The notes: generated by a model not told the origin, from the sequence alone. A DNA stretch of 64,000 bases from Streptomyces caniferus (GCF_009811555.1 NZ_BLIN01000003.1:1550001-1614000); one strand, 5' to 3'; shown: positions 52,843-62,070, counted from the stretch's first letter. Program-made: numbers and translations.

Positions 52843-54126
52843 TCAGCTCTCCGGCGTCGTCTCTTCCCGTATCACCCGCTGGGCGACCGCGAAGGCGGAG
52901 TTCGCCGCCGGGACACCGCAGTAGACGGCGGTGTGCAGCAGGACTTCCTTGATCTCCATGGGGGTGAGGCCGTTGCGCAGGGCCGCGCGGATGTGCAGCG
53001 CCAGCTCGTCGTGGTGGCCACGGGCGACCAGCGCGGTGAGCGTGATGACGCTGCGGGTACGGCGGTCCAGGCCCGGTCTGGTCCAGGTCTCGCCCCAGGC
53101 GTAGCGGGTGATGAAGTCGTGGAAGTCGCCGGTGAAGTCGTCGGCGGCGGCCTCGACCCGGTCGACATGGGCGTCACCGAGGACCTCACGACGGACCTTG
53201 ATGCCCGCTTCGTACGTGGCGCCTCGGGCCTGTTCCGGCTGGGCGAAGCCGGACTCTATGGCGGCGGGCGGCGCCGCCGGGGGCGGCGGAGGCGCGATCT
53301 GCGGCTTGGGGGCGGCGGCGCCGATGGCGTTCTGGCCGCCGGGGCCGGGCTTGTCGTGCCAGGCCGTGGAGAAGTGCCGGATGAGGAGTTCGGTGACCGC
53401 CGCGGGCTGCTCGACCGGCGCGAGGTGAGAGGTGCCGGGCACCAGCGCCATGCTCGCGTCCGGGATTCCGGCGACGAGGGTGCGGGCGTCGGTGGTCGGC
53501 GTGACCTGGTCCTCTGAGCCGACGACGGCGAGCGTGGGAACGCCGATCCGGCCGAGGGAGGACCGTACGTCGAAGGACGCCAGCGCCTCGCAGGCGGCGA
53601 TGTAGCAGCCGGGATCGGTGGTCCGCACCATCTGGACGGCCCATTCGACGATCGCGGGCTGGGCGCCGGCGAAGCCCTGGGTGAACCAGTGCTCGGGCGC
53701 CGTGCGGGCGATCGGGTCCAGCCCGTTCGTGCGGATGACCACCCCGCGCTGGCGCCAGGCGTCGGCGGTGCCGTAGCGCGGCGAGGTGGACACCAGGGCG
53801 AGCGAGGTGACCTGGTGCGGGCGGGTGAGCGCCAGCTGGATGCCGATGGCTCCGCCGATGTTGCAGCCGGCGTAGCCGAAGCGGTCCACGCCCAGGGCGT
53901 CGAGGGTGGCGATCAGCCGGTCGGCCAGTTCGGCGATGGAGGCCGCCGCGTGGGCGGGCGAGCCGCCGTGCCCGGGCAGGTCGAAACGGATGACGCGCCA
54001 GTGGCGGGTCAGCTCGGGGATCTGCCGGTCCCACATGTGCCATGTGGTCCCGAGCGCCGCGCCCAGTACGAGTACGGGGGCGTCGTCGGGGCCGTCGATC
54101 CGGTGCTGCAGGGTCTTCTCACTCAC
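52843..54126 (-). CDS. pcaL: PcaL: 3-oxoadipate enol-lactonase / 4-carboxymuconolactone decarboxylase fusion, altered nucleophile
   Basis: 427 residues. Residues 1-265 are an alpha/beta hydrolase (enol-lactonase, PcaD), residues ~300-427 a carboxymuconolactone decarboxylase (PcaC) with HHDELALHIRAALRNGLTPMEIKEVLLHTAVYCG, and a Pro/Ala linker lies between. In the beta-ketoadipate pathway the fusion does two consecutive steps. The acid (VVGSEDQVTP) and His (GTSHLAPVEQP) are present. The nucleophile elbow, however, reads GYAGCNIGGA, with Asn (AAC) where Ser (AGC) is expected. That one base may disable the lactonase half. No other pca gene is in the window. Confidence 0.88.
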   Translation of the reverse strand: MSEKTLQHRIDGPDDAPVLVLGAALGTTWHMWDRQIPELTRHWRVIRFDLPGHGGSPAHAAASIAELADRLIATLDALGVDRFGYAGCNIGGAIGIQLALTRPHQVTSLALVSTSPRYGTADAWRQRGVVIRTNGLDPIARTAPEHWFTQGFAGAQPAIVEWAVQMVRTTDPGCYIAACEALASFDVRSSLGRIGVPTLAVVGSEDQVTPTTDARTLVAGIPDASMALVPGTSHLAPVEQPAAVTELLIRHFSTAWHDKPGPGGQNAIGAAAPKPQIAPPPPPAAPPAAIESGFAQPEQARGATYEAGIKVRREVLGDAHVDRVEAAADDFTGDFHDFITRYAWGETWTRPGLDRRTRSVITLTALVARGHHDELALHIRAALRNGLTPMEIKEVLLHTAVYCGVPAANSAFAVAQRVIREETTPES

Positions 54127-54309
54127 CCGGCCACGCTACCGACTCTCTGACAAGATCCTGACACCTGGGTCAGGAAGAGCTGCCGGATTGCGACCGCCGG
54201 GCGCGTCCGAGACGGGGTTTGCACAGGTCAGGGCCTCGCTGTGGAGATGGTGTGGACGACCGGGTAACCCGGCTCGTCGTAGCTCACCATGATCCGCCGG
54301 TACGGACGC

Positions 54310-54387
54310 GGGTGCCTTGCCCGTGACCAGGACCGGGGCGTCTACCGGCCCATCAAAGCGGCCTTGCAGGGTGTGTCGATATCTCAC
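54310..54387 (-). pseudogene. truncated second copy of the pcaL 5' end
   Basis: About 26 codons reading TLQGRFDGPVDAPVLVTGK, parallel to TLQHRIDGPDDAPVLVLG at the start of PcaL, preceded by the same GTGAGTGAGA sequence. The reading frame then degenerates (SVPADHGELRRAGLP). It lies between pcaL and the IS110 element and looks like the stump of a duplicated or related alpha/beta hydrolase gene. Confidence 0.65.
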
Positions 54388-54420
54388 TCACCCCCTTCAC
54401 GCTCTCAGATCTCACAACAG

Positions 54421-55641
54421 CCCCTATAAGGGGGGTCACGGCTGTATGGCTTTGACCAGGTGAAACACCTCGCGGGCGGCGTAGCGTTTGAGGCATCGGA
54501 CGATTTCACGTCGGGTCTTGCCCTGTTTGATGCGGCGTTCGTAGTACTCCTGGGTGCGCGGGTCGCAGCGCAGGCGGGTCTGCACGATTCGGTGCAGGGC
54601 GGCGTTGGCCTGCCGGTCGCCGCCGCGGTTGAGGCGGCGGTACTGCCGCGCGCCCGAGGAGTGCTCGACCGGGCTGACCCCGCACAGCGCGGCAAACGAT
54701 GCATCGCTGCCCAGACGCTCCGGGTTGTCCCCCATGGTGATCAGCGCAGTCACGGCCGTGTCCGGACCGATGCCCACCAACGCGAGCAGCTGCGGGGCGT
54801 GGCGTTCCGCGAGCCGGGTCAAGCGGTGTTCTGCGTCTTGGATCTGCTCGGTGAGCTGCTCGATCCGGTGGGCCAGCAGGCACAGCGTGGTGCGGGTGGC
54901 CTGCAGTACCGTCTCTTCGTCGCCTTCGTCGTCCTTGCTGCCGTCGGCGAACCGCGCGCAGGCACGGAAGAGTTCCACGTTGCCCAGCCCGGCCAGCTCT
55001 TCCCGCAGGGCGGGATCAGCGGTAACGAGAACGGCCTTGATCTGATTGATCGCTTGAGTGCGGGCCTTGACTGCCGACCCCTTGGTAAGTTTGTACATCC
55101 GGGCGATCTGTACGGGTCCATCGCCCGTTTTGGCGCGGGCGCGTGCCCGCCCGCTCAGCACCGCCCGGGCGGCGTTCTGGGCATCGAGAGGATCCGACTT
55201 GCCACAAAGACGACGGTCGGTCCGATCGGGCCGGTTCACCTCGAACACTTCAACGCCCTGGGACAGCAGGTAGCGGGACAGGGCGGCTCCGAAGGACCCG
55301 GTTCCTTCCACTCCGGCCTTCCGTACCGTGCCCAAGCCGCCGGCCCACTCGAGTAGCGCACGGTATCCGGCGGCGGTGGCCGGGAACCCTTCGGTGCCGA
55401 GCACTGCCCCGAGAGAGGAGAGGACGGCGGCCACATGAGTGTCCCGGTGCGTGTCCACCCCCAGAACCACCTCCGCCGTGGACTGGCGTCGGCGGGTACG
55501 CGGAGCAGGGGGCGTACTGGACGCGTTATGTCTGGGCATGCCCGTTCGCCTTCCGGTCCGATGGCTCATCGCGTTGCCGGCACCGGGCCGCGTCGGGCGG
55601 TCAGAATTGTGATGACGCCTGATTGATCGGCAAGCCCCTAT
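54421..55641 (-). mobile_element. IS110-family insertion sequence (bounds approximate)
   Basis: About 1.22 kb with one transposase gene and no terminal inverted repeats, as in IS110. The 9-bp sequence AGCCCCTAT occurs at both ends (54419-54427 and 55633-55641) and may be the core/target repeat left by site-specific recombination. The leading non-coding end (55540-55641, transposase upstream side) is where IS110 elements encode their bridge RNA; here it is only about 100 nt. Confidence 0.7.
54436..55539 (-). CDS. IS110-family transposase (DEDD recombinase)
   Basis: About 367 residues. The N-terminal RuvC-like DEDD domain has Asp in LGVDTHRDTHVA, Glu in AGVEGTGSFGAAL and the paired Asp of KSDPLDAQNAARA. 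The C-terminal Tnp domain has the nucleophilic Ser region CGVSPVEHSSGARQYRRLNRGGDRQANAALH. Both domains are complete, so the element may be active. ATG 55539 has GGAAGG upstream. Confidence 0.92.
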   Translation of the reverse strand: MPRHNASSTPPAPRTRRRQSTAEVVLGVDTHRDTHVAAVLSSLGAVLGTEGFPATAAGYRALLEWAGGLGTVRKAGVEGTGSFGAALSRYLLSQGVEVFEVNRPDRTDRRLCGKSDPLDAQNAARAVLSGRARARAKTGDGPVQIARMYKLTKGSAVKARTQAINQIKAVLVTADPALREELAGLGNVELFRACARFADGSKDDEGDEETVLQATRTTLCLLAHRIEQLTEQIQDAEHRLTRLAERHAPQLLALVGIGPDTAVTALITMGDNPERLGSDASFAALCGVSPVEHSSGARQYRRLNRGGDRQANAALHRIVQTRLRCDPRTQEYYERRIKQGKTRREIVRCLKRYAAREVFHLVKAIQP

Positions 55642-56024
55642 CGAGACACACCCCGCCAGCCCGGTACCAACAACGCACCATCCCCGGCCAACGGTCGACG
55701 CTGTGCGAGAAAGACACGCCGGTCAAACGTCTCATGAGTCAGACCCCGGACCCGGGACAGCACCGACCAAGTCTCCCGCCCTACAGGACGCATGAATAGC
55801 TGTGGTGGAACCTGACCGCCGACGGCGACCATTCGCCAACTGGCGCCCGCTGGTGACAAAGAGCGCACGCATTGGGAAGAAATTGGCGGCCCTCCGAGTC
55901 CGGCTCAATGCCGGCACGCACGGCCCCATACTCGGGATCGTCGCATCTGCAACAAACCCTCTCAGCCTGCTCTCACGGCACCCCCTTGGCCGGTGAGCCG
56001 ACCGCGACGCCCACGCTGCCCGAT
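55642..56024. other. non-coding junction between IS110 and TerD remnant
   Basis: About 380 bp of lower GC. A minus-strand frame (55638-55868) contains RGLTHETFDRRVFLAQRRPLAGDGALLVPGWRG, which could be debris of another element, but I cannot assign it. No intact gene seen. Confidence 0.4.
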
Positions 56025-56505
56025 GAGGCGTGCGAAGGGCTGACCGTCGCGTTCAGGTTCGGCGGCGCAGACGCCGACCTCACCCTGTTCCTCACCGACG
56101 CGCAGAGCCAGGTCTCCCCAGACGAGGACTTCGTCTTCTACAACCAACCGTCCGCCGCCCACGGGGCAGCGCGCCTCCTGGGCAAGCAGACCAACGGCAC
56201 GCACACCGTCGAGCGCGACGCCGTCCACCTCACAGCCCCCAGAGCACATCCAGCGCATAACGATCGCGATCAACATGGACGTCGACACCGGCCTGGCATG
56301 CGGCTACTCACCCACGCAGAACTGTCCGTGGCGTGTGCCACAGCCAGTTGGACGTTCCAGCCGCACGCCGACCCTGCCATCCGCGCGATGGTCGTCGCCG
56401 AGCTCTCCCGGCACCGGTCCCCCAACGGCCAGCCGGTGTGGAAACTCCGCGCGGTCGGACAGGACTGGGCCGACGGACTCGACGGCCCCCGGGGCGCGGC
56501 TGTGT
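56025..56505 (+). pseudogene. TerD-family (tellurium-resistance-like) gene remnant
   Basis: Frame 3 carries LTVAFRFGGADADLTLFLTDAQSQVSPDEDFVFYNQP and later LTHAELSVACATASWTFQPHADP, AIRAMVVAEL and WKLRAVGQDWADGLDG, matching the TerD fold (calcium-binding DEDFVFYN). The central piece (EHIQRITIAINMDVDTG) is in frame 1, so two compensating frameshifts or a mutated stretch near 56230-56300 break it. The 3' end runs into the end of zwf at 56505 and the last residues are lost. The start codon is not evident. Confidence 0.7.
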
Positions 56506-57914
56506 CAGTTGGGCGGCCTCGTCGGCAGCCATGGTTCGTGCCATGGCGGATATCCGGCGACGAGCTTGCTCGTTCCCGCTGGTCCCCAGGTCCCCTGCCG
56601 GTAGCGCTCGGGGTCGCCGGGCGCCTCCAGCAGTGGCTGGACGATTCGCCACGTCTCCTCCACCGAGTCCTCCCGGGTGAACAGGCTCGCGTTGCCCTGC
56701 ATTGCGTCACTGAGCAGGCGCTCGTACGGCTCGGGTGCCTCACCGAGTTCAGCCGCGAAGAGGAGGTCGAGGTCCACCGGCTGCGTGTCCTGCTTGCCCG
56801 GCTGCTTGGCCTGGATGCGGAAGTTCACGCCAGGGCTCGGATCGATCCGCAGGATCCACTGGTCGGGCTCGGGCGCGAACCGCTCCGCGAACGCAAGCCG
56901 CGGCGGGCGCTTGAACACGATGCGGATCTCGGTCACTCGCTCGGGGAGCGACTTGCCGGCGCGGATGAAGAACGGCACCCCGGACCAGCGCCAGTTCTCG
57001 ACCTCCAGCCGCAATCCGACGAAGGTTTCGGTGCGTGAGCCCGGCCGCACGCCGGGGACCTGCAGGTACCCCTCATACTGCCCGCGGACGTAGTGGGCCG
57101 GGTCGGCGTCGGGGATCGTCCGGAACACGTCAACCCGGCGGTCCCTAAGTGCGTCCGCATCGGCGGCTGACGGCGGCTCGGACGCCACCAGGGCGAGCAG
57201 CTGCAGCAGGTGATTCTGCACGACGTCGCGGAGTGCGCCGACCGGGTCGTAGAAGTGGCCACGGTCCTCGACCCCGAAGTCCTCGGCCATGGTGATCTGC
57301 ACGCAGGAGACGTGGTCGCGGTTCCATACCGGCTCGAACACGGAGTTGGCGAACCGCAGGAACTGGATGTCCATCGCCGGCTCTTTGCCGAGGAAGTGGT
57401 CGATCCTCAGCAGCTGATCCTCATCGAGGAGCTGACGCAGCTCGGCGTTGAGGGCGCGCGCCGACGCGAGGTCATGCCCGAAGGGTTTCTCCACGACGAC
57501 CCGGGCGCCCTTGGTCAGCCCGGCGCCTGCCAGGCCCCCGACCACCTGGGCGAACAGCGACGGCGGGATCTCCAGGTAGAAGACCGGGCGCCGCTTGCCG
57601 TTGACCGCCCGGGCGAGGCGATGGAACGTCTCCGGGTCGGCGTAGTCGCCCTGCACATAGCTGAGTCGAGCGGCGAACCGGGCAAAGACGCTGTCGTCCA
57701 GCGGCTCGCCCGCTGCCTTGATCGCCGCGCGGGCATGGTCACGCAGCGCGTCGTCGGACCAGTTGTCGCGCGCCACTCCGACGATCGGGCAGGTCAGCAG
57801 CTTGCGCCGCTCGAGCCGATAGAGCGAGCGGAACGTCATCTTACGTGCGAGGTCGCCACTGATCCCGAAGATGACCAGCACGTCTGCGGAAACGTTCGAC
57901 GTTTTCGAAGCCAC
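56505..57914 (-). CDS. zwf: glucose-6-phosphate dehydrogenase
   Basis: 469 residues. The NADP-binding IFGISGDLARKMTFRSLYRL, the EKPFGHD motif and the active-site RIDHFLGKE with catalytic Lys are intact. It oxidises glucose-6-phosphate to 6-phosphogluconolactone, making NADPH. GTG 57914 has AGGAGG 6 nt upstream. It is the distal gene of the leftward tkt-tal-gnd-pgl-zwf series. The C-terminal end overlaps the TerD remnant region by one base. Confidence 0.95.
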   Translation of the reverse strand: MASKTSNVSADVLVIFGISGDLARKMTFRSLYRLERRKLLTCPIVGVARDNWSDDALRDHARAAIKAAGEPLDDSVFARFAARLSYVQGDYADPETFHRLARAVNGKRRPVFYLEIPPSLFAQVVGGLAGAGLTKGARVVVEKPFGHDLASARALNAELRQLLDEDQLLRIDHFLGKEPAMDIQFLRFANSVFEPVWNRDHVSCVQITMAEDFGVEDRGHFYDPVGALRDVVQNHLLQLLALVASEPPSAADADALRDRRVDVFRTIPDADPAHYVRGQYEGYLQVPGVRPGSRTETFVGLRLEVENWRWSGVPFFIRAGKSLPERVTEIRIVFKRPPRLAFAERFAPEPDQWILRIDPSPGVNFRIQAKQPGKQDTQPVDLDLLFAAELGEAPEPYERLLSDAMQGNASLFTREDSVEETWRIVQPLLEAPGDPERYRQGTWGPAGTSKLVAGYPPWHEPWLPTRPPN

Positions 57915-57956
57915 CTCATCCTCCTTACGGAGCCGGCACGGCAATAGGGTCGGGCA

Positions 57957-58658
57957 TCATGGTCCTGTCGGCGACTGGGCGCCTACGCGAGCAGGGCTCC
58001 GGCCGGCCGCCGCCGCGTCCGCGAGGACGAGCGACGCCGCCGCCTCGACCCGGCCGGCGGGAATCGACCGGTCTCCCGCAATGAGCTTCGAGAGCGGTTC
58101 ATGCTTGTCCGCTCCGGTGATGAGCCAGAGCACCTGCTGGGCGCGAGCGAGCGCAGGATAGGTGAGTGTCATGCGCTGGTGGCCCATGTAGGGGGCCGTC
58201 AGGGCCACCGGCCGGTCCGAGACTTCGAGCACCGGGTCCTGTGGCACCAGCGAGGCGGTGTGCCCGTCCGGGCCGAGGCCCAGGTGAACGAGGTCGAAGC
58301 GCTCGGGCAGCGACCGCCCGTAGGCGGCGGCCGCCGCGTCAAGGTCGGCGTCGTTCACGGGCATCGCGATGACCTCGGCCGGAGCCGCATCGAGGCTCTC
58401 CCGCAGGTGGGTGAGGTTGCGGTCCGGGTCGCCGTCGGGCGCGACCCGCTCGTCGACCTGGAACACCGCCACGTGCTCCCAGGGGACGTCCTCATGTGCG
58501 AGCCGCGCGAACATCGCCCATGGCGTGTGCCCCCCGCTGACGGCGAACGTGAACCGGCCGTGGGCTTGCACGCAGGCCCGGGCCAGCCGCGCCACGAACG
58601 CCGCCGCGGTGCCGGCGACCGCATCGGGGTCGGCGACGACCTCAAGTTCGTGATGCAC
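57957..58658 (-). CDS. pgl: 6-phosphogluconolactonase
   Basis: 233 residues from GTG 58658, which lies 5 bp after the gnd stop. It has the sugar-phosphate isomerase-like fold with FTFAVSGGHTPWAMFARLA, VFQVDERVAPDGDPDRN, HLGLGPDGHTASLVP and PYMGHQRMTLTYPAL. It hydrolyses the lactone made by Zwf. A much longer same-frame extension to 59603 is antisense-like noise over gnd. Confidence 0.93.
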   Translation of the reverse strand: MHHELEVVADPDAVAGTAAAFVARLARACVQAHGRFTFAVSGGHTPWAMFARLAHEDVPWEHVAVFQVDERVAPDGDPDRNLTHLRESLDAAPAEVIAMPVNDADLDAAAAAYGRSLPERFDLVHLGLGPDGHTASLVPQDPVLEVSDRPVALTAPYMGHQRMTLTYPALARAQQVLWLITGADKHEPLSKLIAGDRSIPAGRVEAAASLVLADAAAAGRSPARVGAQSPTGP

Positions 58659-58663
58659 AGCCC

Positions 58664-59695
58664 TCAGCCCTTCTTTTCGGCGTGCCCACCGAACTCCGAG
58701 CGCATCGCCGAGAGGATCTTGTCGGTGAACTCCCCGGCCTGCCTGGACTCGAAGCGCTCGTAGAGCGAGGTGGTGATGACCGGTACCGGGACGCCTTCGT
58801 CCACCGCGGCGAGGACGGTCCAGCGGCCTTCCCCGGAGTCGGAGACCCGCCCGGCGAAGGCGTCGAGCGAGGGCGAGCCGGCGAAGGCATCGGCGGTCAG
58901 GTCGACCAGCCACGAGCCGACGACCGAGCCGCGCCGCCAGACCTCGGCCACCTCTCCGACGTCGATGTCGTACTGGTAGGCCCACGGATCGCGCAGCGGT
59001 GTCGTCTCCGCGTCGACCTCTTGCCGGCTTTTGCCGGCGTTCGCGCGCTCGATGATGCTGAGGCCCTCGGCGATCGCGGCCATCATCCCGTACTCGACCC
59101 CGTTGTGGACCATCTTCACGAAGTGCCCGGCCCCGTTCGGCCCGCAGTGCAGGTACCCGCGCGGGGCGGTGCCGTCGGTCCGGGTCCGGCTCGGCGTCGG
59201 CTCGGCGCTGCCCTCGCCGGGAGCGATCGTCTTGAAGATCGGGTCGAGATGGGCCACGACCTCGTCCTCGCCGCCGATCATCAGGCAGTAGCCGCGCTCC
59301 AGCCCCCAGACCCCACCGCTGGTCCCGCAGTCGACATAGTGCAGCGACTTGTCGGCAAGACGCTTGGCGCGCGTGATGTCGTCGCGGTAGTAGGAATTTC
59401 CGCCGTCGATCAGGATGTCGCCGGGCTCCAGCAACGGCTCGAGCTGGTCGAGGACGGAGTCGACGGTCGCAGCCGGAACCATGAGCCACAGGGCCCGTGG
59501 CTTGTCCAGTTTCGCAATGAAATCCCGGAGTGAGTCTGCGCCCGTCGCGCCCTCGCCGGCCAGTTCGGCGACGGCGGCCGCGTTGACGTCGGACACGACG
59601 CAATGGTGGCCGTCTCGCATCAGCCGACGCACCAGGTTCGCCCCCATCCGGCCGAGCCCGATCATCCCGAGCTGTATGGGCTTGTCTGTCGCCAT
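58664..59695 (-). CDS. gnd: 6-phosphogluconate dehydrogenase, decarboxylating (short NAD-type)
   Basis: 343 residues, the short GndA/YqeC-type form. It has the N-terminal dinucleotide motif GMIGLGRMGANLVRRL, IDGGNSYYRDD, GTSGGVWGLERGYCLMIGG and catalytic Lys and Asn in HFVKMVHNGVEYG. It converts 6-phosphogluconate to ribulose-5-phosphate. ATG 59695 has AGGAGG upstream. Intact, between the tal/pgi remnant and pgl. Confidence 0.93.
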   Translation of the reverse strand: MATDKPIQLGMIGLGRMGANLVRRLMRDGHHCVVSDVNAAAVAELAGEGATGADSLRDFIAKLDKPRALWLMVPAATVDSVLDQLEPLLEPGDILIDGGNSYYRDDITRAKRLADKSLHYVDCGTSGGVWGLERGYCLMIGGEDEVVAHLDPIFKTIAPGEGSAEPTPSRTRTDGTAPRGYLHCGPNGAGHFVKMVHNGVEYGMMAAIAEGLSIIERANAGKSRQEVDAETTPLRDPWAYQYDIDVGEVAEVWRRGSVVGSWLVDLTADAFAGSPSLDAFAGRVSDSGEGRWTVLAAVDEGVPVPVITTSLYERFESRQAGEFTDKILSAMRSEFGGHAEKKG

Positions 59696-59705
59696 GTGGT
59701 GCCTC

Positions 59706-60058
59706 CTAGTCCTTGAGCGTGCGGTAGTGCCGGATCAGCGCGTTCGCGGACGAGTCGTGGCCGAGCTCAGGCTCGGTCGCGCGGGCAGGAACAGGTCGGC
59801 GGCCCGCTGCAGGTCCTCGATGGCCAGCTCGAAGAACAGCTCCTCGCCCCTGCGCCCGCCCGCCACCTTCGCGCGGATCGCGTCGTCGTAGTCACCGGAG
59901 CCGATCGCCTTGTCGAAGATCGAGGGGTTGGAGGTGAGCCCTGTCACCGAGTACTGGTCGATGTAGTGCTGGATCTGCCCCGTATCGAGCATCGAACGGG
60001 TGATGTTGTCCAGCCAGATGCTCTGGCCCTGCTCGTGAAGCGCCTGGGTTACGTTCAC
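59706..60058 (-). pseudogene. transaldolase / phosphoglucose isomerase remnant (internal deletion)
   Basis: GTG 60058 begins a transaldolase: MNVTQALHEQGQSIWLDNITRS, TGLTSNPSIFDKAIGSGDYDD, ELFFELAIEDLQRAADLFLPA (about residues 1-92). The catalytic lysine region is absent. In a shifted frame the last 20-odd codons read EPELGHDSSANALIRHYR and LKD stop, the typical C-terminus of glucose-6-phosphate isomerase. A deletion of roughly 2-2.5 kb inside a tal-pgi fusion or gene pair would explain this. The start overlaps the tkt stop by GTGA. Confidence 0.8.
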
Positions 60059-61245
60059 CCCTGCTCCCTTCCGGCGTCCACGCACTCGCGGGCAACCTGG
60101 GTGACCTTCTCGGGGGTGAAGCCGAATTTGGTCAGAAGCTGCTTGAGCGGCGCCGATGCCCCGAACGTGTGCATGCCGACGACCGCGCCGCCGTCGCCGA
60201 CGTAGCGGTCCCAGCCGAGGGTCGCCGCCTGCTCGATGGCGACCCGGGCCCTGACCCCGGGCGGGATGACCGAGTCGCGGTATTCCTTGGGCTGACGGTC
60301 GAACAATTCCCAGCAGGGCATGCTGACCACGCGAGCCGCGAGGCACTCGGCGGCGAGTTCGTCGCGGGCCGCGAGCGCGAGTTGCACCTCCGACCCGGTG
60401 GCGAGCAGGACGACGTCGGGCCTGCCGTCCGCCGCGTCGACCAGGACGTAGGCTCCCCTGGCCACCCCGGATGCGGCCCCCACCTCGGAGCGGTCCAGGG
60501 TCGGCAGCGCCTGACGGGAAAGGACCAGCACCGCCGGCTCGTGCCTGAGCGCGGCGACGACCCGCCAGGTCTCGACGACCTCGTTCGCGTCGGCCGGGCG
60601 GAACACCAGCAGACCCGGCATCGCGCGCAGCGACGCGAGCTGCTCGAGCGGCTGGTGGGTCGGACCGTCCTCGCCGACCCCGATCGAGTCGTGGGTTGAG
60701 CGGTCAGTGGCCTGGAAGTCGCCGGCGCCGGAGAACGTGAGGTGGATCTTGGTCGACGGCGAAAGGTCCGCCGACCCGCCGAACACCCACGGCACGACTT
60801 GGGCAAGCGCGTTGAGCACCTGGCCGCTGGAGTCACGGCCGGCGATGCCCTTGGGGTCGGCCGCGAAGGTCGGCAGCGCCGACTGCCAGTCCTCCGGGTG
60901 CCCGGGGCAGTGCGAGCCGAGCTGGCGGAACGTCCTGAGGTCGTCGAGGCTCACGGCGGGTCGGCCGAGGACCTGGTAGGCGGGGTCGACGGCCTGCACG
61001 CCGGTGAGGTGGAGCAGCGACCAGAGCAATGCGGAGGCGTGTCCTTCCGACAGCACGAAGCGGTCGCGGTTGGGCCAGATCGGGTCGGCCGGGTCGAAGC
61101 GCAAGAAGCGCTGCCAGAGCGTGTACGCGACCGGGGCGATTCCCATCGGCGTCCCAGGATGGCCGGAGTTGGCCGCCTGGATGGCGTCCATGCACAGAGT
61201 GCGGATCGTGTTGACGGAAAGTGTTTCCAGGTCGTTGTTGCTCAA
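60055..61245 (-). pseudogene. tkt: transketolase with two in-frame internal deletions
   Basis: The reading frame is open (396 codons from TTG 61245, GGGAGG upstream) but transketolases have about 690. Residues 1-130 match the start ([23 protein letters not shown] to SHCPGHPE). The sequence then jumps to the middle domain (DWQSALPTFAADPKG, VFGGSADLSPSTKI) and again from GAGDFQATDRS to THDSIGVGEDGPTHQP. The thiamine-diphosphate GDG...N motif and the FGVREHAMG region are lost, so it cannot be an active transketolase. Its frame is kept, so a shortened protein could be made. Confidence 0.85.
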
Positions 61246-61302
61246 TGCGAGCCTCCCTGAAGGTACTTCCCCTGCCCGCATCTCGAGCGCGGCGGGCCGG
61301 GG

Positions 61303-62070
61303 TCAGCCTTCCCCGGCCGGGGCGAAGAGCGCCGCGCCGACAATGCCCGCATTGTTGAACAGCTGCGCCGGCACGATCTCGGTCCTGAGCTCGATGTACG
61401 GCAGGAACTTGTCGGCCTTCTTGCTGACACCGCCGCCGATGATGATCAGGTCGGGCCACAGCAGCCGCTGGACGAGTTCGAGATACTTCTCCACACGGTG
61501 CGCCCATTTCTTCCAGGACAGGTCGTCGTGCTCGCGCACCGACTCCGCGGCCCAGTCCTCGGCATCTTCGTGGTGCAGCGGCAGGTGCCCCAGCTCGCTG
61601 TTGGGCACCAGGAGCCCGTCGGAGAAGACGGCACTGCCGATACCGGTGCCGAGCGTCACCATCACGACGACGCCCTCGCGTCCCTTGCCGGCGCCGAAGC
61701 GCATCTCGGCGATCCCGGCCGCGTCGGCGTCGTTCACCACACTGACGTCGCGGCCGGTCGCTTCTGCGAAGAGCTGAGCCGCGTTCGTATCCATCCAGGC
61801 CGGGTCGATATTGGAGGCCGTCTGGACTTTGCCGCCCCGGATGACGGCCGGGAGCGTCAGCCCGACCGGTCCTGGGACGCCGATCTGGGAGAGCACCTGC
61901 ACGACCACGTCCGCGACTGCCCCCGGGGTCGCTGGTTGCGGGGTCGGGATCCGGACCCGCTCACTGATGAGGCTGCCGCGTTCGAGGTCGACCGGCGCTC
62001 CCTTGATGCCGGTCCCGCCGATGTCGACCCCCAGCACGTGGGCCGTCTTGTCCGGAATTGCCTGCGCCAC
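61303..62070 (-). CDS. ppgK: polyphosphate glucokinase
   Basis: 255 residues of the ROK/PPGK type. It has phosphate motif [35 protein letters not shown], catalytic Asp in [13 protein letters not shown] and [14 protein letters not shown]. It phosphorylates glucose with polyphosphate or ATP, feeding glucose-6-phosphate to Zwf. First gene of the leftward island, 57 bp before the tkt start; divergent from the HAD gene. Confidence 0.92.
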   Translation of the reverse strand: MAQAIPDKTAHVLGVDIGGTGIKGAPVDLERGSLISERVRIPTPQPATPGAVADVVVQVLSQIGVPGPVGLTLPAVIRGGKVQTASNIDPAWMDTNAAQLFAEATGRDVSVVNDADAAGIAEMRFGAGKGREGVVVMVTLGTGIGSAVFSDGLLVPNSELGHLPLHHEDAEDWAAESVREHDDLSWKKWAHRVEKYLELVQRLLWPDLIIIGGGVSKKADKFLPYIELRTEIVPAQLFNNAGIVGAALFAPAGEG

